Positions 8,183 to 16,316 of a stretch of DNA of 53,473 nt are shown here, piece by piece. Origin of the DNA: Pedobacter fastidiosus (lineage in GTDB: Bacteria > Bacteroidota > Bacteroidia > Sphingobacteriales > Sphingobacteriaceae). The DNA is taken from NCBI RefSeq assembly GCF_014306625.1, contig NZ_JACRYL010000028.1, positions 1 to 53,473 on the forward strand, given 5' to 3'. The position numbers were made by a program, and so were the translations under genes. The notes under the pieces were generated by a model. That model searched no databases, had not been told where the DNA came from, and worked only from the letters and a program-made list of their open reading frames with translations. Position 1 is the first letter of the stretch; each line of letters starts with the position of its first letter.

Positions 8183-9844
8183 TTAGCTTTGATCCGTTTT
8201 GTCGTACATTTTTTCGTAATATTCATTGGCCATCCGTGTAGATTCGAATGCTGGAATAACGTCTTCAACCCCTTTTTTAATCATCTGGAACCATTTTGTT
8301 GGATTGTTATAATACGTAGGTAAAACCTTCTGCTCCAAAACATCCATTAGGTTGCTGTTTTCTTTGGCATCGCGATCAGCTTCTGGAAGATCATCAGAAG
8401 AGGGTTCTATAATAAAACAGTTTTCACCATCCACAGCAAACTCCGGAATCCAGCCATCAGGGATGGAAAGATTTACACCTCCATTCATTACAGCCGTCAT
8501 ACCACTTGTTCCAGAAGCTTCCCGATACATTTTAGGGTTGTTGAGCCATACATCTGTACCTTTTTTGAGCAGTTCTGATAAGCCAAGCTCATAACCAACC
8601 AATACCGCACAATTGGCAAAGGTTTTCGTTTTACTAATGATGCTGTTAAAAATTTTATTTGCTCCAGTATCTTCAGGATAGGGTTTTCCAGCCCAAATGA
8701 TTTGTACAGGTTGTTCTGTATTCTTTAATAATTCAAGAAATCGATTCCAATCATGCATCAATAAATCTGCTCTTTTGTAAGCCGCAAAGCGCCTTGCCCA
8801 AACCAAGGTTAAAATATTTTCATCGAACAACTTTCCTGTTTGGTTCGCAACCTCTTTAAATAGTAAGATTTTCATCTCCTTTTTACGGACTTCTAAACCT
8901 TGCTGATCGTTTGCTTCGAGCTTTTCAGCGAAGTTTTCGTCTTGCCAGTAATGCTTATTTTGTGCATTGGTAATCGAAGTAATTTCGCAAATGCCTGCAT
9001 AACCGCCCCACATATCTCGGGCAACTTCTCCATGTAATTTAGAAACGCCATTCGCTTTGCCAGAAAATTTCAGCGCAGCGAGTGTATAATTAAATTTATC
9101 ACCCTCTAAGCCCAGTACAAATTTCACTTCGTGATCTTGCATGTGGTAGAAAAAAGACATTTCTTTTAAAAGCGCAAAATCGTGTTCTTCATTACCGGCA
9201 ATTTCGGGCGTATGCGTGGTAAAAACCATTCTTTTCTTAATTTCTTCGAGATTTTTGAATTTAGAATACAGGTAAAAATTAAGCGGAACGGCATGGCCTT
9301 CATTCATGTGGTAGATATCTGGCGTAATGTTCAATTGCTCCAAAAGTAAGCCCCCACCAATACCCAAAATAATAGATTGTGCAATTCGAGTGGTCTCATT
9401 TGGATCGTAAAGGCGATGCGTAATGCTCTTGCTTACCTCGTCATTTTCGGGCAAATCCGTACTCAATAAGAATAAGGGCGCCGAACCAAAAGTTTCTGGT
9501 CTTAACAAATAGGCTTTAACCTGAACTGTTGTGCTGTGTACCGGCACCGAAAAAACAATCCCGGTATCTTCCAGAAAGGAATAATCCTTTTCAATAAAGG
9601 TGGCAACCATATTATTGTCGCGATCTCGAACCTGATCGTAATAGCCATACTTCCAAAGCATTCCAATCCCAATTAGGTTTTGTTTTAATTCGTAAGCACT
9701 CCGAAGGTGTGAGCCAGAAAGGAAGCCCAAACCACCACTGTAAATTTTAAGTGATTGATCGATGGCAAACTCCATAGAAAAATAAGCGACTGATGTACTG
9801 TATTTTGCGTCGGGCGTGTACCCAAGGAAATCTGTTGTAGTCAT
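8183..9844 (-). CDS. short GT35 alpha-glucan phosphorylase-like protein
   Basis: This 553-residue protein belongs to the short form of glycogen/maltodextrin phosphorylases (GT35), which release glucose-1-phosphate from alpha-glucans. Recognisable parts are VAYFSMEFAIDQSLKIYSGGLG near the N-terminus, HMNEGHAVPLNFYLY near 180, VWARRFAAYKRADL near 345, IIWAGKPYP near 380, and EASGTSGMTAVMNG near 442-455. In canonical members the last motif ends in a lysine that binds pyridoxal phosphate (GTGNMK or GTSGMK). Here the position is threonine (T450), so the standard cofactor attachment seems absent. It lies 117 bp downstream of the cco cluster on the same strand and may be transcribed separately. Confidence 0.8.
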   Translation of the reverse strand: MTTTDFLGYTPDAKYSTSVAYFSMEFAIDQSLKIYSGGLGFLSGSHLRSAYELKQNLIGIGMLWKYGYYDQVRDRDNNMVATFIEKDYSFLEDTGIVFSVPVHSTTVQVKAYLLRPETFGSAPLFLLSTDLPENDEVSKSITHRLYDPNETTRIAQSIILGIGGGLLLEQLNITPDIYHMNEGHAVPLNFYLYSKFKNLEEIKKRMVFTTHTPEIAGNEEHDFALLKEMSFFYHMQDHEVKFVLGLEGDKFNYTLAALKFSGKANGVSKLHGEVARDMWGGYAGICEITSITNAQNKHYWQDENFAEKLEANDQQGLEVRKKEMKILLFKEVANQTGKLFDENILTLVWARRFAAYKRADLLMHDWNRFLELLKNTEQPVQIIWAGKPYPEDTGANKIFNSIISKTKTFANCAVLVGYELGLSELLKKGTDVWLNNPKMYREASGTSGMTAVMNGGVNLSIPDGWIPEFAVDGENCFIIEPSSDDLPEADRDAKENSNLMDVLEQKVLPTYYNNPTKWFQMIKKGVEDVIPAFESTRMANEYYEKMYDKTDQS

Positions 9845-9961
9845 AAAAAGCGTGATATAGATTAAATGGATTGATCATTTAAATAACAGCTTAAGATACA
9901 CAAAGTTTTATCCTTCGATAACAAATCAAAAATCACTGAAGATTATGATAGCCTAATCTTC

Positions 9962-10663
9962 TTACTTACAATCAATAGCGTGACCATAACCGCTTATATT
10001 TTTTGGGGATAAGAAAGGAATTCCCAAATCAGCCGAACGTAATATGAACAATAAACCCATAAAAAACATAAACCACGGCACAAGTTTATTGGTATTGAAA
10101 TGGATATATTTTTTAAGAAAGATTCCGCCCAGGGAAATCATCATCATCAATGGTGCAGTACCCAAACCAAATAAAAACATAAATGTTGCACCAGATTTTA
10201 CAGTACCTGTATTTAAGGCAGTTGCAAGTGCCAAGTAAACCATTCCGCATGGAATTATGCCGTTCAGCATCCCTGCAAACAAGCCCCACATAGGCAAATT
10301 GAAAACCTTACCCATCAGTTTGCTGATTGGATTCAAGACTTTAAACTGAAGTTTTAGAAATTGATTTTTATAACGTTTGCTAAACTCCAAAGCCGTAAAT
10401 AAAACCAGAACAATTCCAATAACCAAACTTAATGTTTTCTGATTGCTGAATATTTTAATGCTATTGCCCAATGCACCCACAAGTATTCCCAAGAGCGTGT
10501 AAACCAATATCCGTCCGAATTGATAGAGCAAAAGCTGAAATCCCGAGGCTAAAAAGTTGCTTTTCTTAAAGGGCATTCCGAGCATAATCGGTCCGCACAT
10601 TACCGCACAATGTAGGCTCCCGAAAAGCCCCATTAAGAAAGCTAGAGGTAAATAATCCATCAC
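9962..10663 (-). CDS. sulfite exporter TauE/SafE-family membrane protein of the cbb3 assembly cluster
   Basis: The 233-residue protein has about six transmembrane segments with the family's N-terminal pattern (FLMGLFGSLHCAVMCGPIMLG) and a mid-sequence MLNGIIPCGMVYLALA repeat of the Cys-containing motif. These CMCGP and PCGMVY motifs are typical of the SafE/DsbD-like (UreH-type) membrane proteins found after ccoGH in many Bacteroidota and Proteobacteria. There they are thought to support copper delivery or maturation of cbb3 oxidase. The start codon overlaps the stop of fixH by four bases (ATGA), so the two are translationally coupled. Confidence 0.85.
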   Translation of the reverse strand: MMDYLPLAFLMGLFGSLHCAVMCGPIMLGMPFKKSNFLASGFQLLLYQFGRILVYTLLGILVGALGNSIKIFSNQKTLSLVIGIVLVLFTALEFSKRYKNQFLKLQFKVLNPISKLMGKVFNLPMWGLFAGMLNGIIPCGMVYLALATALNTGTVKSGATFMFLFGLGTAPLMMMISLGGIFLKKYIHFNTNKLVPWFMFFMGLLFILRSADLGIPFLSPKNISGYGHAIDCK

Positions 10664-11088
10664 AGGGTGATATTATTTTTATATAGATAATCTTTGTTTC
10701 CAGAGCGCCACTGCAAGTTTAAGAACCACATTCCCTTGGGCATTTTTGTTTTATCAACCAGAATTAGGTTAGAGCTGCCAGTTGTTTTTCCTTTCAATTT
10801 AACATCATCCAAACTATTTGATGGACGCATTAAAACAAGTTCGTAATTGGCACTTTCTTTTATTTGAATGATCATTTGATTTTTGGTGATGGTAATTGTC
10901 GGTTTTGCATCATCCTTAAAAACGTTTTGTTTGGCGTTGTATTCGGCGTTGTAATTGATGCCTTTTTCGTAATAATTCTCTTCAATTAAAGCATCTCTTC
11001 CATGTACATGAAACATATAAGCCACCATGCAAACGATAAATAACATGAATGCGAGCATCCCAAGCACTATTTTTGTTCCCCAGTTCAT
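10660..11088 (-). CDS. ccoH: FixH/CcoH family cbb3 oxidase assembly protein
   Basis: The 142-residue protein has one N-terminal membrane anchor (IVLGMLAFMLFIVCMVAYMFHVHG) and a periplasmic beta-rich domain. The conserved YYEKGINYNAEYNAKQN segment follows the anchor, as in FixH family proteins. These are single-pass proteins needed for stable assembly of the cbb3 oxidase. It sits between ccoG and the SafE-like gene, as in the usual ccoGHIS arrangement. The gap to ccoG is unusually long (333 bp) because of a tandem repeat insertion. Confidence 0.88.
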   Translation of the reverse strand: MNWGTKIVLGMLAFMLFIVCMVAYMFHVHGRDALIEENYYEKGINYNAEYNAKQNVFKDDAKPTITITKNQMIIQIKESANYELVLMRPSNSLDDVKLKGKTTGSSNLILVDKTKMPKGMWFLNLQWRSGNKDYLYKNNITL

Positions 11089-11123
11089 ATATTTTTAGAT
11101 TTATACAGTTAATTTTATTTAAG

Positions 11124-11398
11124 CCATGCCATATTTCCTAGCTATGCCGTCCTTCCCGCGCAGGCGGGAATCTTAATGCAGAGCAAAAGCCGACCTAAGC
11201 ATTAAGATTCCCATCCGATAGCTATCGGATCAAGCTGAGAATGACGGCGTTTTATACGTTTTGCCTAACCATGCCATATTTCCTAGCCATGCCGTCCTTC
11301 CCGCGTAGGCGGGAATCTTAATACAGAGCAAAATCCAGCCCAAGCATTAAGATTCCCATCCGATAGCTATCGGATCAAGCTGAGAATGATGGCCGTTT
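11124..11398. repeat. tandem pair of about 145-bp foldback repeats inside the cco operon
   Basis: Two near-identical copies begin at 11124 and 11269 (CCATGCCATATTTCCTAG…), a period of 145 bp. Copy 1 contains the perfect inverted repeat GGGAATCTTAATGC (11166-11179) and GCATTAAGATTCCC (11199-11212), and the 18-bp palindrome ATCCGATAGCTATCGGAT (11213-11230). Copy 2 has the same layout with several substitutions. A decayed relative is at 20625-20695. The pair fills almost the whole gap between fixH and ccoG, and its RNA would be strongly folded. Confidence 0.85.
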
Positions 11399-11421
11399 TA
11401 AAATGAAGACCGTTTGAAAAC

Positions 11422-12801
11422 TCATTCCCCTTTTGGCGGTGCAAAAAAACTCGTTGTTGCCGTACTTAAAACCTCTCCATCAACTATGATTTCAAAAACT
11501 ACATCGCTTTTATATTTCGCAATAGAGTTGTTTTTCTTAATCAAAAAGAACGTCAAATGAGCTGAGCCTTCCTTTGGTAAAACATTTGCCTTTTGGATAA
11601 AATCAATTTGATCATTCTGATCTTTAGACCTAAAGCTAAACTTAAGCTCTTTATTAGTTTTGTTCATCAGCTCAGCATTATATAGATTACTGGTTTGATC
11701 GATTCCTCTACTTTGATACAAAGTTCCACTGGCTCTTAATACCGTAGTTTGAATGTCTTCTCTTTTATAAATAAGCGAAGAAAAAACCATTAAAACCACA
11801 AACAAAACCGCAGCATAGCCGTAAGATTTTAATCCAATTTTGTAGGGTTTTCTTTCATTAATGAAATCCTGATTAAAGAAACCGATCAGATTTTTTGGTT
11901 TACCAATCTTGAGCATTACCTCATTGCAAGAATCGATACAGGCCGTACAGTTTACGCATTCGAGCTGTGTACCTTGTCTAATATCAATTCCTGTGGGGCA
12001 AACCTGTACACATAAATTACAATCTATACAATCGCCATTTTTTAATGATGAAGCTTCTTTTTGCAATCGGCCTCTAGGTTCTCCCCGGGTAAAATCGTAA
12101 GCTACAACTAAGCTTTGATTATCTAACAAAACACCTTGTAGCCTACCATATGGACAAATTACCGTACAAACCACTTCGCGGACGTAGGCAAAAACACCAT
12201 AGAAAATGAGTGTAAAAAGCCAAATGGAAATAAATCCAGAAACATGACCAGCAATGGGTTCGATTATAATTTTAACCAATACGTCTGAACCAATCATATA
12301 AGCCAGAAAAGTATTGGCAATGGCAAAAGAAATGATCAGAAAAATTAAATGCTTAGCTCCTTTTTTAAATATTTTTTCAGCATTCCATTCGCCCTCATCT
12401 AATTTGCGCTGTTTGTTTGCATCGCCTTCAATCCAATATTCAATTCTTCGGAAAATCATTTCCATAAAAATGGTTTGTGGACAGGCCCAACCGCACCATA
12501 ATCTACCCAGCACAACAGTAAAGCACACAATGAACATAATGAAAATGAGCATCGCAAGCGCAAAAAGGTAGAAATCCTGTGGAGTAAAAATCAATCCGAA
12601 GAATACAAATTTCCGCTCGATAAAATTTAAGAGCACCAATTGCTCTCCATTAAGTTTTAAAAATGGACAAGAAAACAAGAACAAAAGCAACACATAACTT
12701 ACCCATTTCCGTTTGGTGTATAATTTGCCCGACGGTTTTTTGGGATAGAGAAAATTCCTGCCTCTATTCTTAGTTTCAGTTTTATTTTTTGGTAACATCA
12801 T
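11422..12801 (-). CDS. ccoG: cbb3 oxidase accessory protein CcoG (FixG/RdxA family ferredoxin-type membrane protein)
   Basis: The 459-residue protein has several transmembrane helices, NapH-like cysteines (GRLWCGWACPQTIF) and two 4Fe-4S motifs at about 255-300 (CIDCNLCVQVCP and CVNCTACIDSCNEV). A C-terminal periplasmic Ig-like domain follows a last membrane helix near 330-345. CcoG/FixG proteins take part in copper reduction and cbb3 assembly. Either of two adjacent ATGs (12801 or 12798) can be the start. Its 5' end overlaps the end of ccoP by 20 bases, indicating coupled expression. Confidence 0.92.
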   Translation of the reverse strand: MMLPKNKTETKNRGRNFLYPKKPSGKLYTKRKWVSYVLLLFLFSCPFLKLNGEQLVLLNFIERKFVFFGLIFTPQDFYLFALAMLIFIMFIVCFTVVLGRLWCGWACPQTIFMEMIFRRIEYWIEGDANKQRKLDEGEWNAEKIFKKGAKHLIFLIISFAIANTFLAYMIGSDVLVKIIIEPIAGHVSGFISIWLFTLIFYGVFAYVREVVCTVICPYGRLQGVLLDNQSLVVAYDFTRGEPRGRLQKEASSLKNGDCIDCNLCVQVCPTGIDIRQGTQLECVNCTACIDSCNEVMLKIGKPKNLIGFFNQDFINERKPYKIGLKSYGYAAVLFVVLMVFSSLIYKREDIQTTVLRASGTLYQSRGIDQTSNLYNAELMNKTNKELKFSFRSKDQNDQIDFIQKANVLPKEGSAHLTFFLIKKNNSIAKYKSDVVFEIIVDGEVLSTATTSFFAPPKGE

Positions 12802-13750
12802 CTTTTTTCACCGTATCTTTCACCGTATTCATTTCGTTATCCTTTAAGCTCTTTTCTTCATATTTTTCACCCTGTGGCGCTTTTGCACCTGCCGGATTTG
12901 ATCCTTTTAAAGAAAGTATGAAATTGGCTACAGCACTAATCTGTTTAGGATTTAAATTCTTTTCCCAACTGATCATCCCCTTTTCTGGAACGCCATATTT
13001 TATCGTTTTAAAAACATTGTTGATCCCGCCACCATGCAACCAATATTCATCCGTTAAATTAGGGCCGATAATCCCCTGCCCCTTATCGCCATGGCAAACC
13101 ACACAATTTGTGGTAAAAACGGTTCTGCCCTCTTGTAAAACGGTTGGCGTATTATCAAACTTCACGGAGTTCTCATCAATGGTATTGGCAGATTTTTCTA
13201 AATAGGCCGCTTTCTCAACCTGTGCTTTTACCATTTCGTGTTCGTATTCCTGATCTTGCAAATCTCCATATCCACCAATGTGATAATAGAATAGATAACC
13301 AACTGCAAAAATCATCGTACCAAAAAAGAGCACATTAAACCAAGTAGGAACAGGATTGTTCAGTTCTTTAATCCCATCGTAAGCATGGTCAATAACTAAA
13401 TCTCCCTCCTCTTCAATTGGTCTTAGGCTTAAAAGTTTAGTCCAAATGGAAGGCTTTTTAGGCTGAAGGCTCAACCATTTATCGTAATCCAAAACCGGTT
13501 CTTTTAGCTGCTTGATATATGGCGTTGGGTTAAGCTGTTCCGCATACATCACCTTAAATGCATTAAGAAGGGTTATGGAAACAAAAAGCAGAACCAATAC
13601 GAAAAGCAATAAAATGGCCAGGAGCATTTCGGAACTTGTTAAACCCAAGCTTGGTTCTGCTGAAGCAACTACAGCCGAAACTTTTTCATCCGCAGCAAAA
13701 GCTGTAATAGATAAAAAAAGAGATAAAACAGTTAGATTAATCTTCTTCAT
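12782..13750 (-). CDS. ccoP: cbb3-type cytochrome c oxidase subunit III (single-heme CcoP)
   Basis: CcoP carries electrons to the oxidase core. I place the start at 13750 (MKKINLTVLSLFLSITAFA), a signal peptide, rather than 13786, because the earlier start would extend the overlap with ccoQ. The overlap is then 14 bases. Two further membrane segments follow (about 45-70 and 135-155), then one class I cytochrome c domain with CVVCHG near residue 217. Proteobacterial CcoP has two heme domains; this one has a single domain, as is usual in Bacteroidota. The Lys/Asp-rich C-terminal tail is short. Confidence 0.9.
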   Translation of the reverse strand: MKKINLTVLSLFLSITAFAADEKVSAVVASAEPSLGLTSSEMLLAILLLFVLVLLFVSITLLNAFKVMYAEQLNPTPYIKQLKEPVLDYDKWLSLQPKKPSIWTKLLSLRPIEEEGDLVIDHAYDGIKELNNPVPTWFNVLFFGTMIFAVGYLFYYHIGGYGDLQDQEYEHEMVKAQVEKAAYLEKSANTIDENSVKFDNTPTVLQEGRTVFTTNCVVCHGDKGQGIIGPNLTDEYWLHGGGINNVFKTIKYGVPEKGMISWEKNLNPKQISAVANFILSLKGSNPAGAKAPQGEKYEEKSLKDNEMNTVKDTVKKDDVTKK

Positions 13751-13919
13751 TTTCTTGAGGATTATTTTCTTGAATGGGAAGTGCACTCATCACTTCGATA
13801 TGCTTTTTGTTTAATTTAAATAGGTATAACCCAACTATTACAAAGAATACCATGAACATGAGCAATGAAGTGATTAGGTAAATTTCACCTCCAGCTAAAT
13901 CTTTTATCTGATTGAACAT
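13737..13919 (-). CDS. ccoQ: cbb3 oxidase small subunit CcoQ-like
   Basis: The 60-residue protein has a single transmembrane helix (IYLITSLLMFMVFFVIVGLYLFKL) and an acidic C-terminus. Size, topology and position between ccoNO and ccoP match CcoQ, which helps stabilise the oxidase complex. It starts three bases after the ccoNO stop and its end overlaps ccoP. Sequence conservation in CcoQ is low, so the assignment rests mainly on context. Confidence 0.8.
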   Translation of the reverse strand: MFNQIKDLAGGEIYLITSLLMFMVFFVIVGLYLFKLNKKHIEVMSALPIQENNPQENEED

Positions 13920-13922
13920 ATT

Positions 13923-16064
13923 TTATTGATTTGAAGGAATAGTTTCTTTATTGGCTTTTATATCGGTGCCCAAACGTTGCAGATAGGCGATGATGGCCAC
14001 AATTTCTCTGTCGCTTTTAACCTTGATGTTGTTCTGTTTCAAATCCAAAGCAATTTTTTCCGCCTGAATTTTAAGGTCATTATTGGCTTGCTGATCATAT
14101 CCCTTTTCATAAGGAACGCCCAAAGTTTGCATCGCCCTAATTTTACTTGCTGTGGTTGTGGTATCCAGTTTCTGCTCCACCAACCAAGGATAAGGAGGCA
14201 TTATACTTCCCGGCGACATTGAAGTAGGATCCAGTAAGTGATTGTAATGCCAAGCATCAGAGTATTTTCCGCCAATGCGATGTAAATCTGGTCCGGTACG
14301 TTTACTTCCCCATAAAAAAGGATGGTCGTAAACAAATTCGCCAGCCTTGCTATACTCGCCATAGCGCTCCGTCTCTGATCGGAAAGGACGAACGGTTTGC
14401 GAGTGACAGTTTACACAACCCTCTCTAATGTATAAATCTCTTCCTTGAAGCTCTAACGCTGAATAAGGTTTTACGCTTGCAATGGTCGGAATATTGGATT
14501 GAATCGTAAAGGTTGGCATCATTTCCACCATCCCACCGATTAGGATAATAATTAAAGAAAGCACCATAAATTTCATTGGTTTTCTTTCTAAAACTCGGTG
14601 CCAAGCTTTATCGGCAGGGGAACTATCTACAATAATTTTGCTTAAAGGCATGGCTTCTGCAGGCTCATTTGCAACTAACTTGGCGCTTAACATCGTTTTG
14701 GCCAAGTTGTAAGTCATTGCAATTACGCCTGTTAAATAAAGTGCTCCACCAATAGAACGTAAAATATGCATTGGAATAATTTGCAAGGTGGTTGCCAAGA
14801 AGTTTGGATATTTCAACAAACCTTCAGGGGTAAATTCTTTCCACATTAAACCTTGGGTAAAACCTGCCCAATACATCGGCACAGCGTAGAACAAGATTCC
14901 CAAAGTGCCAATCCAAAAATGGAAACCAGCTAATTTTTTAGAGTACAATTCCGTTTTATAAATGCGTGGAATTAACCAGTATAACACCCCAAAGGTTAAG
15001 AAACCATTCCAGCCTAATGCGCCAACGTGTACGTGTGCCACAATCCAATCGGTAAAATGCGCAACGCCATTAATTTGTTTAAGCGATAATAGAGGCCCCT
15101 CGAAGGTTGCCATTCCATAGGCAGTAAGCGCAACCACCATAAATTTAAGGGTTACATCTTCTCTAACCTTATCCCAAGCACCACGCAGGGTTAACAAACC
15201 GTTAATCATCCCGCCCCAACTTGGTGCAATGAGCATAATGGAAAAGGCAACGCCTAAAGATTGCGCCCAACCCGGTAAGGAAGTGTACAATAAATGGTGT
15301 GGCCCAGCCCAGATGTAAATAAAAATTAGCGACCAAAAGTGAAGAATACTTAATTTGTAGGAATAAACGGGTCTGCCCGCCATTTTCGGCAAGAAGTAAT
15401 ACATCATCCCCAAATAAGGGGTAGTTAAGAAAAAGGCTACCGCATTGTGTCCGTACCACCATTGTACCAGCGCATCCTGAACTCCGGCATACACATAGTA
15501 ACTTTTCATAAAGGATATTGGAAGCTCAAAGGAGTTTACAATATGTAAAACGGCGATGGTTACAAAAGTGGCGATGTAAAACCAAATGGCTACATATAAA
15601 TGTCGTTCTCTTCTTTTAATAATTGTACCGAACATATTTACGCCGAATACTACCCAAATGATAGTAATGGCAATATCAATCGGCCATTCGAGTTCTGCAT
15701 ATTCATGAGAGGTGGTAAAACCTAACGGAAGTGTAATGACTGCCGAAACGATAATGAGTTGCCAGCCCCAAAAGTGGATTTTGCTCAGTACATCGCTAAA
15801 CATTCTCGCTTTAAGCAAGCGCTGAAGCGAATAATACACACCCATAAAAATGGCATTGCCTACAAAAGCAAAAATTACTGCATTGGTGTGTAAAGGTCTA
15901 ATCCGTCCGAAAGTAGTGTACTGATTGCCCAAGTTCATGGCTGGCTTAAACAGTTGCATCGCTATAAGCAAACCAACGGTCATGCCGATAATGCCCCAAA
16001 CCAATGTGGCAATCCCAAAGTTGCGAACAATCTTGTTATCGTAGGTAAATTTTTCTAACTGCAT
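13923..16064 (-). CDS. ccoNO: fused cbb3 oxidase subunits I and II (CcoN-CcoO)
   Basis: This 713-residue protein joins the catalytic heme-copper subunit and the mono-heme cytochrome subunit of the high-affinity terminal oxidase. The CcoN part (about 1-470) has some twelve membrane helices with the active-site segments WWYGHNAVAFFL, GPHHLLYTSLP and HVHVGALGWNG. The CcoO part (about 495-705) has one membrane anchor, the heme motif EGCVNCHSQTVRP and a methionine-ligand-type segment (MSPGSIMPPYPWL). The fusion is characteristic of Bacteroidota. Upstream, at 16097-16124, lies a plausible promoter, suggesting expression independent of ccoI/ccoS. Confidence 0.95.
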   Translation of the reverse strand: MQLEKFTYDNKIVRNFGIATLVWGIIGMTVGLLIAMQLFKPAMNLGNQYTTFGRIRPLHTNAVIFAFVGNAIFMGVYYSLQRLLKARMFSDVLSKIHFWGWQLIIVSAVITLPLGFTTSHEYAELEWPIDIAITIIWVVFGVNMFGTIIKRRERHLYVAIWFYIATFVTIAVLHIVNSFELPISFMKSYYVYAGVQDALVQWWYGHNAVAFFLTTPYLGMMYYFLPKMAGRPVYSYKLSILHFWSLIFIYIWAGPHHLLYTSLPGWAQSLGVAFSIMLIAPSWGGMINGLLTLRGAWDKVREDVTLKFMVVALTAYGMATFEGPLLSLKQINGVAHFTDWIVAHVHVGALGWNGFLTFGVLYWLIPRIYKTELYSKKLAGFHFWIGTLGILFYAVPMYWAGFTQGLMWKEFTPEGLLKYPNFLATTLQIIPMHILRSIGGALYLTGVIAMTYNLAKTMLSAKLVANEPAEAMPLSKIIVDSSPADKAWHRVLERKPMKFMVLSLIIILIGGMVEMMPTFTIQSNIPTIASVKPYSALELQGRDLYIREGCVNCHSQTVRPFRSETERYGEYSKAGEFVYDHPFLWGSKRTGPDLHRIGGKYSDAWHYNHLLDPTSMSPGSIMPPYPWLVEQKLDTTTTASKIRAMQTLGVPYEKGYDQQANNDLKIQAEKIALDLKQNNIKVKSDREIVAIIAYLQRLGTDIKANKETIPSNQ

Positions 16065-16096
16065 AATAGAAAAGAGGTTTTGTTTGTTGTATGTCT

Positions 16097-16124
16097 CAAA
16101 GGTATCTTGAACAACTTGCGCAAA
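16097..16124 (-). promoter_or_regulatory. putative Bacteroidota-type promoter of ccoNO
   Basis: On the minus strand TTTG (16124-16121) is followed after 16 bases by TACCTTTG (16104-16097), which fits the TTTG…TAnnTTTG pattern, although the spacer is a little short. Transcription would begin near 16090, about 25 bases before the ccoNO start. No FNR-type palindrome is visible here. Confidence 0.4.
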
Positions 16125-16136
16125 GGATGATGGTGG

Positions 16137-16316
16137 TTAACTGGAAAAGTGATCTTCTTCACTTTTTTCTTTTATAACTTCATCATCAAAAAGCATTCTT
16201 ATTCCTGGCGTATGGGTATCATCATTCTGACCAGTTTTATAAGCCCATACAAAAGCACCAAGAAAAATGAGCGCCATTAAAACGCTACAGCCCACCAAGA
16301 AGTAAAGAATGTTCAT
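16137..16316 (-). CDS. ccoS: cbb3-type oxidase assembly protein CcoS
   Basis: This small gene encodes 59 residues beginning MNILYFLVGCSVLMALIFLG and ending …KEKSEEDHFSS. It has one N-terminal membrane helix followed by the conserved segment AFVWAYKTGQNDDTHTPGIRML, then an acidic tail, which matches CcoS in size and pattern. CcoS is required for cofactor insertion into cbb3 oxidase. Its start codon overlaps the ccoI stop (ATGA), and the stop lies 72 bases before ccoNO. A short hairpin (AAAAGTGA/TCACTTTT) sits in its last codons. Confidence 0.92.
   Translation of the reverse strand: MNILYFLVGCSVLMALIFLGAFVWAYKTGQNDDTHTPGIRMLFDDEVIKEKSEEDHFSS

Noticed and set aside
15202..15462. 86-aa frame within ccoNO
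   Set aside because: It is a shadow frame of the conserved oxidase coding sequence.
16065..16136. FNR box in front of ccoNO
   Set aside because: No TTGAT-N4-ATCAA-like palindrome is present; only a TTTG/TAnnTTTG promoter is supported.
16145..16166. AAAAGTGA/TCACTTTT hairpin as a terminator between ccoS and ccoNO
   Set aside because: It lies inside ccoS codons and has no adequate T-run on the minus strand.
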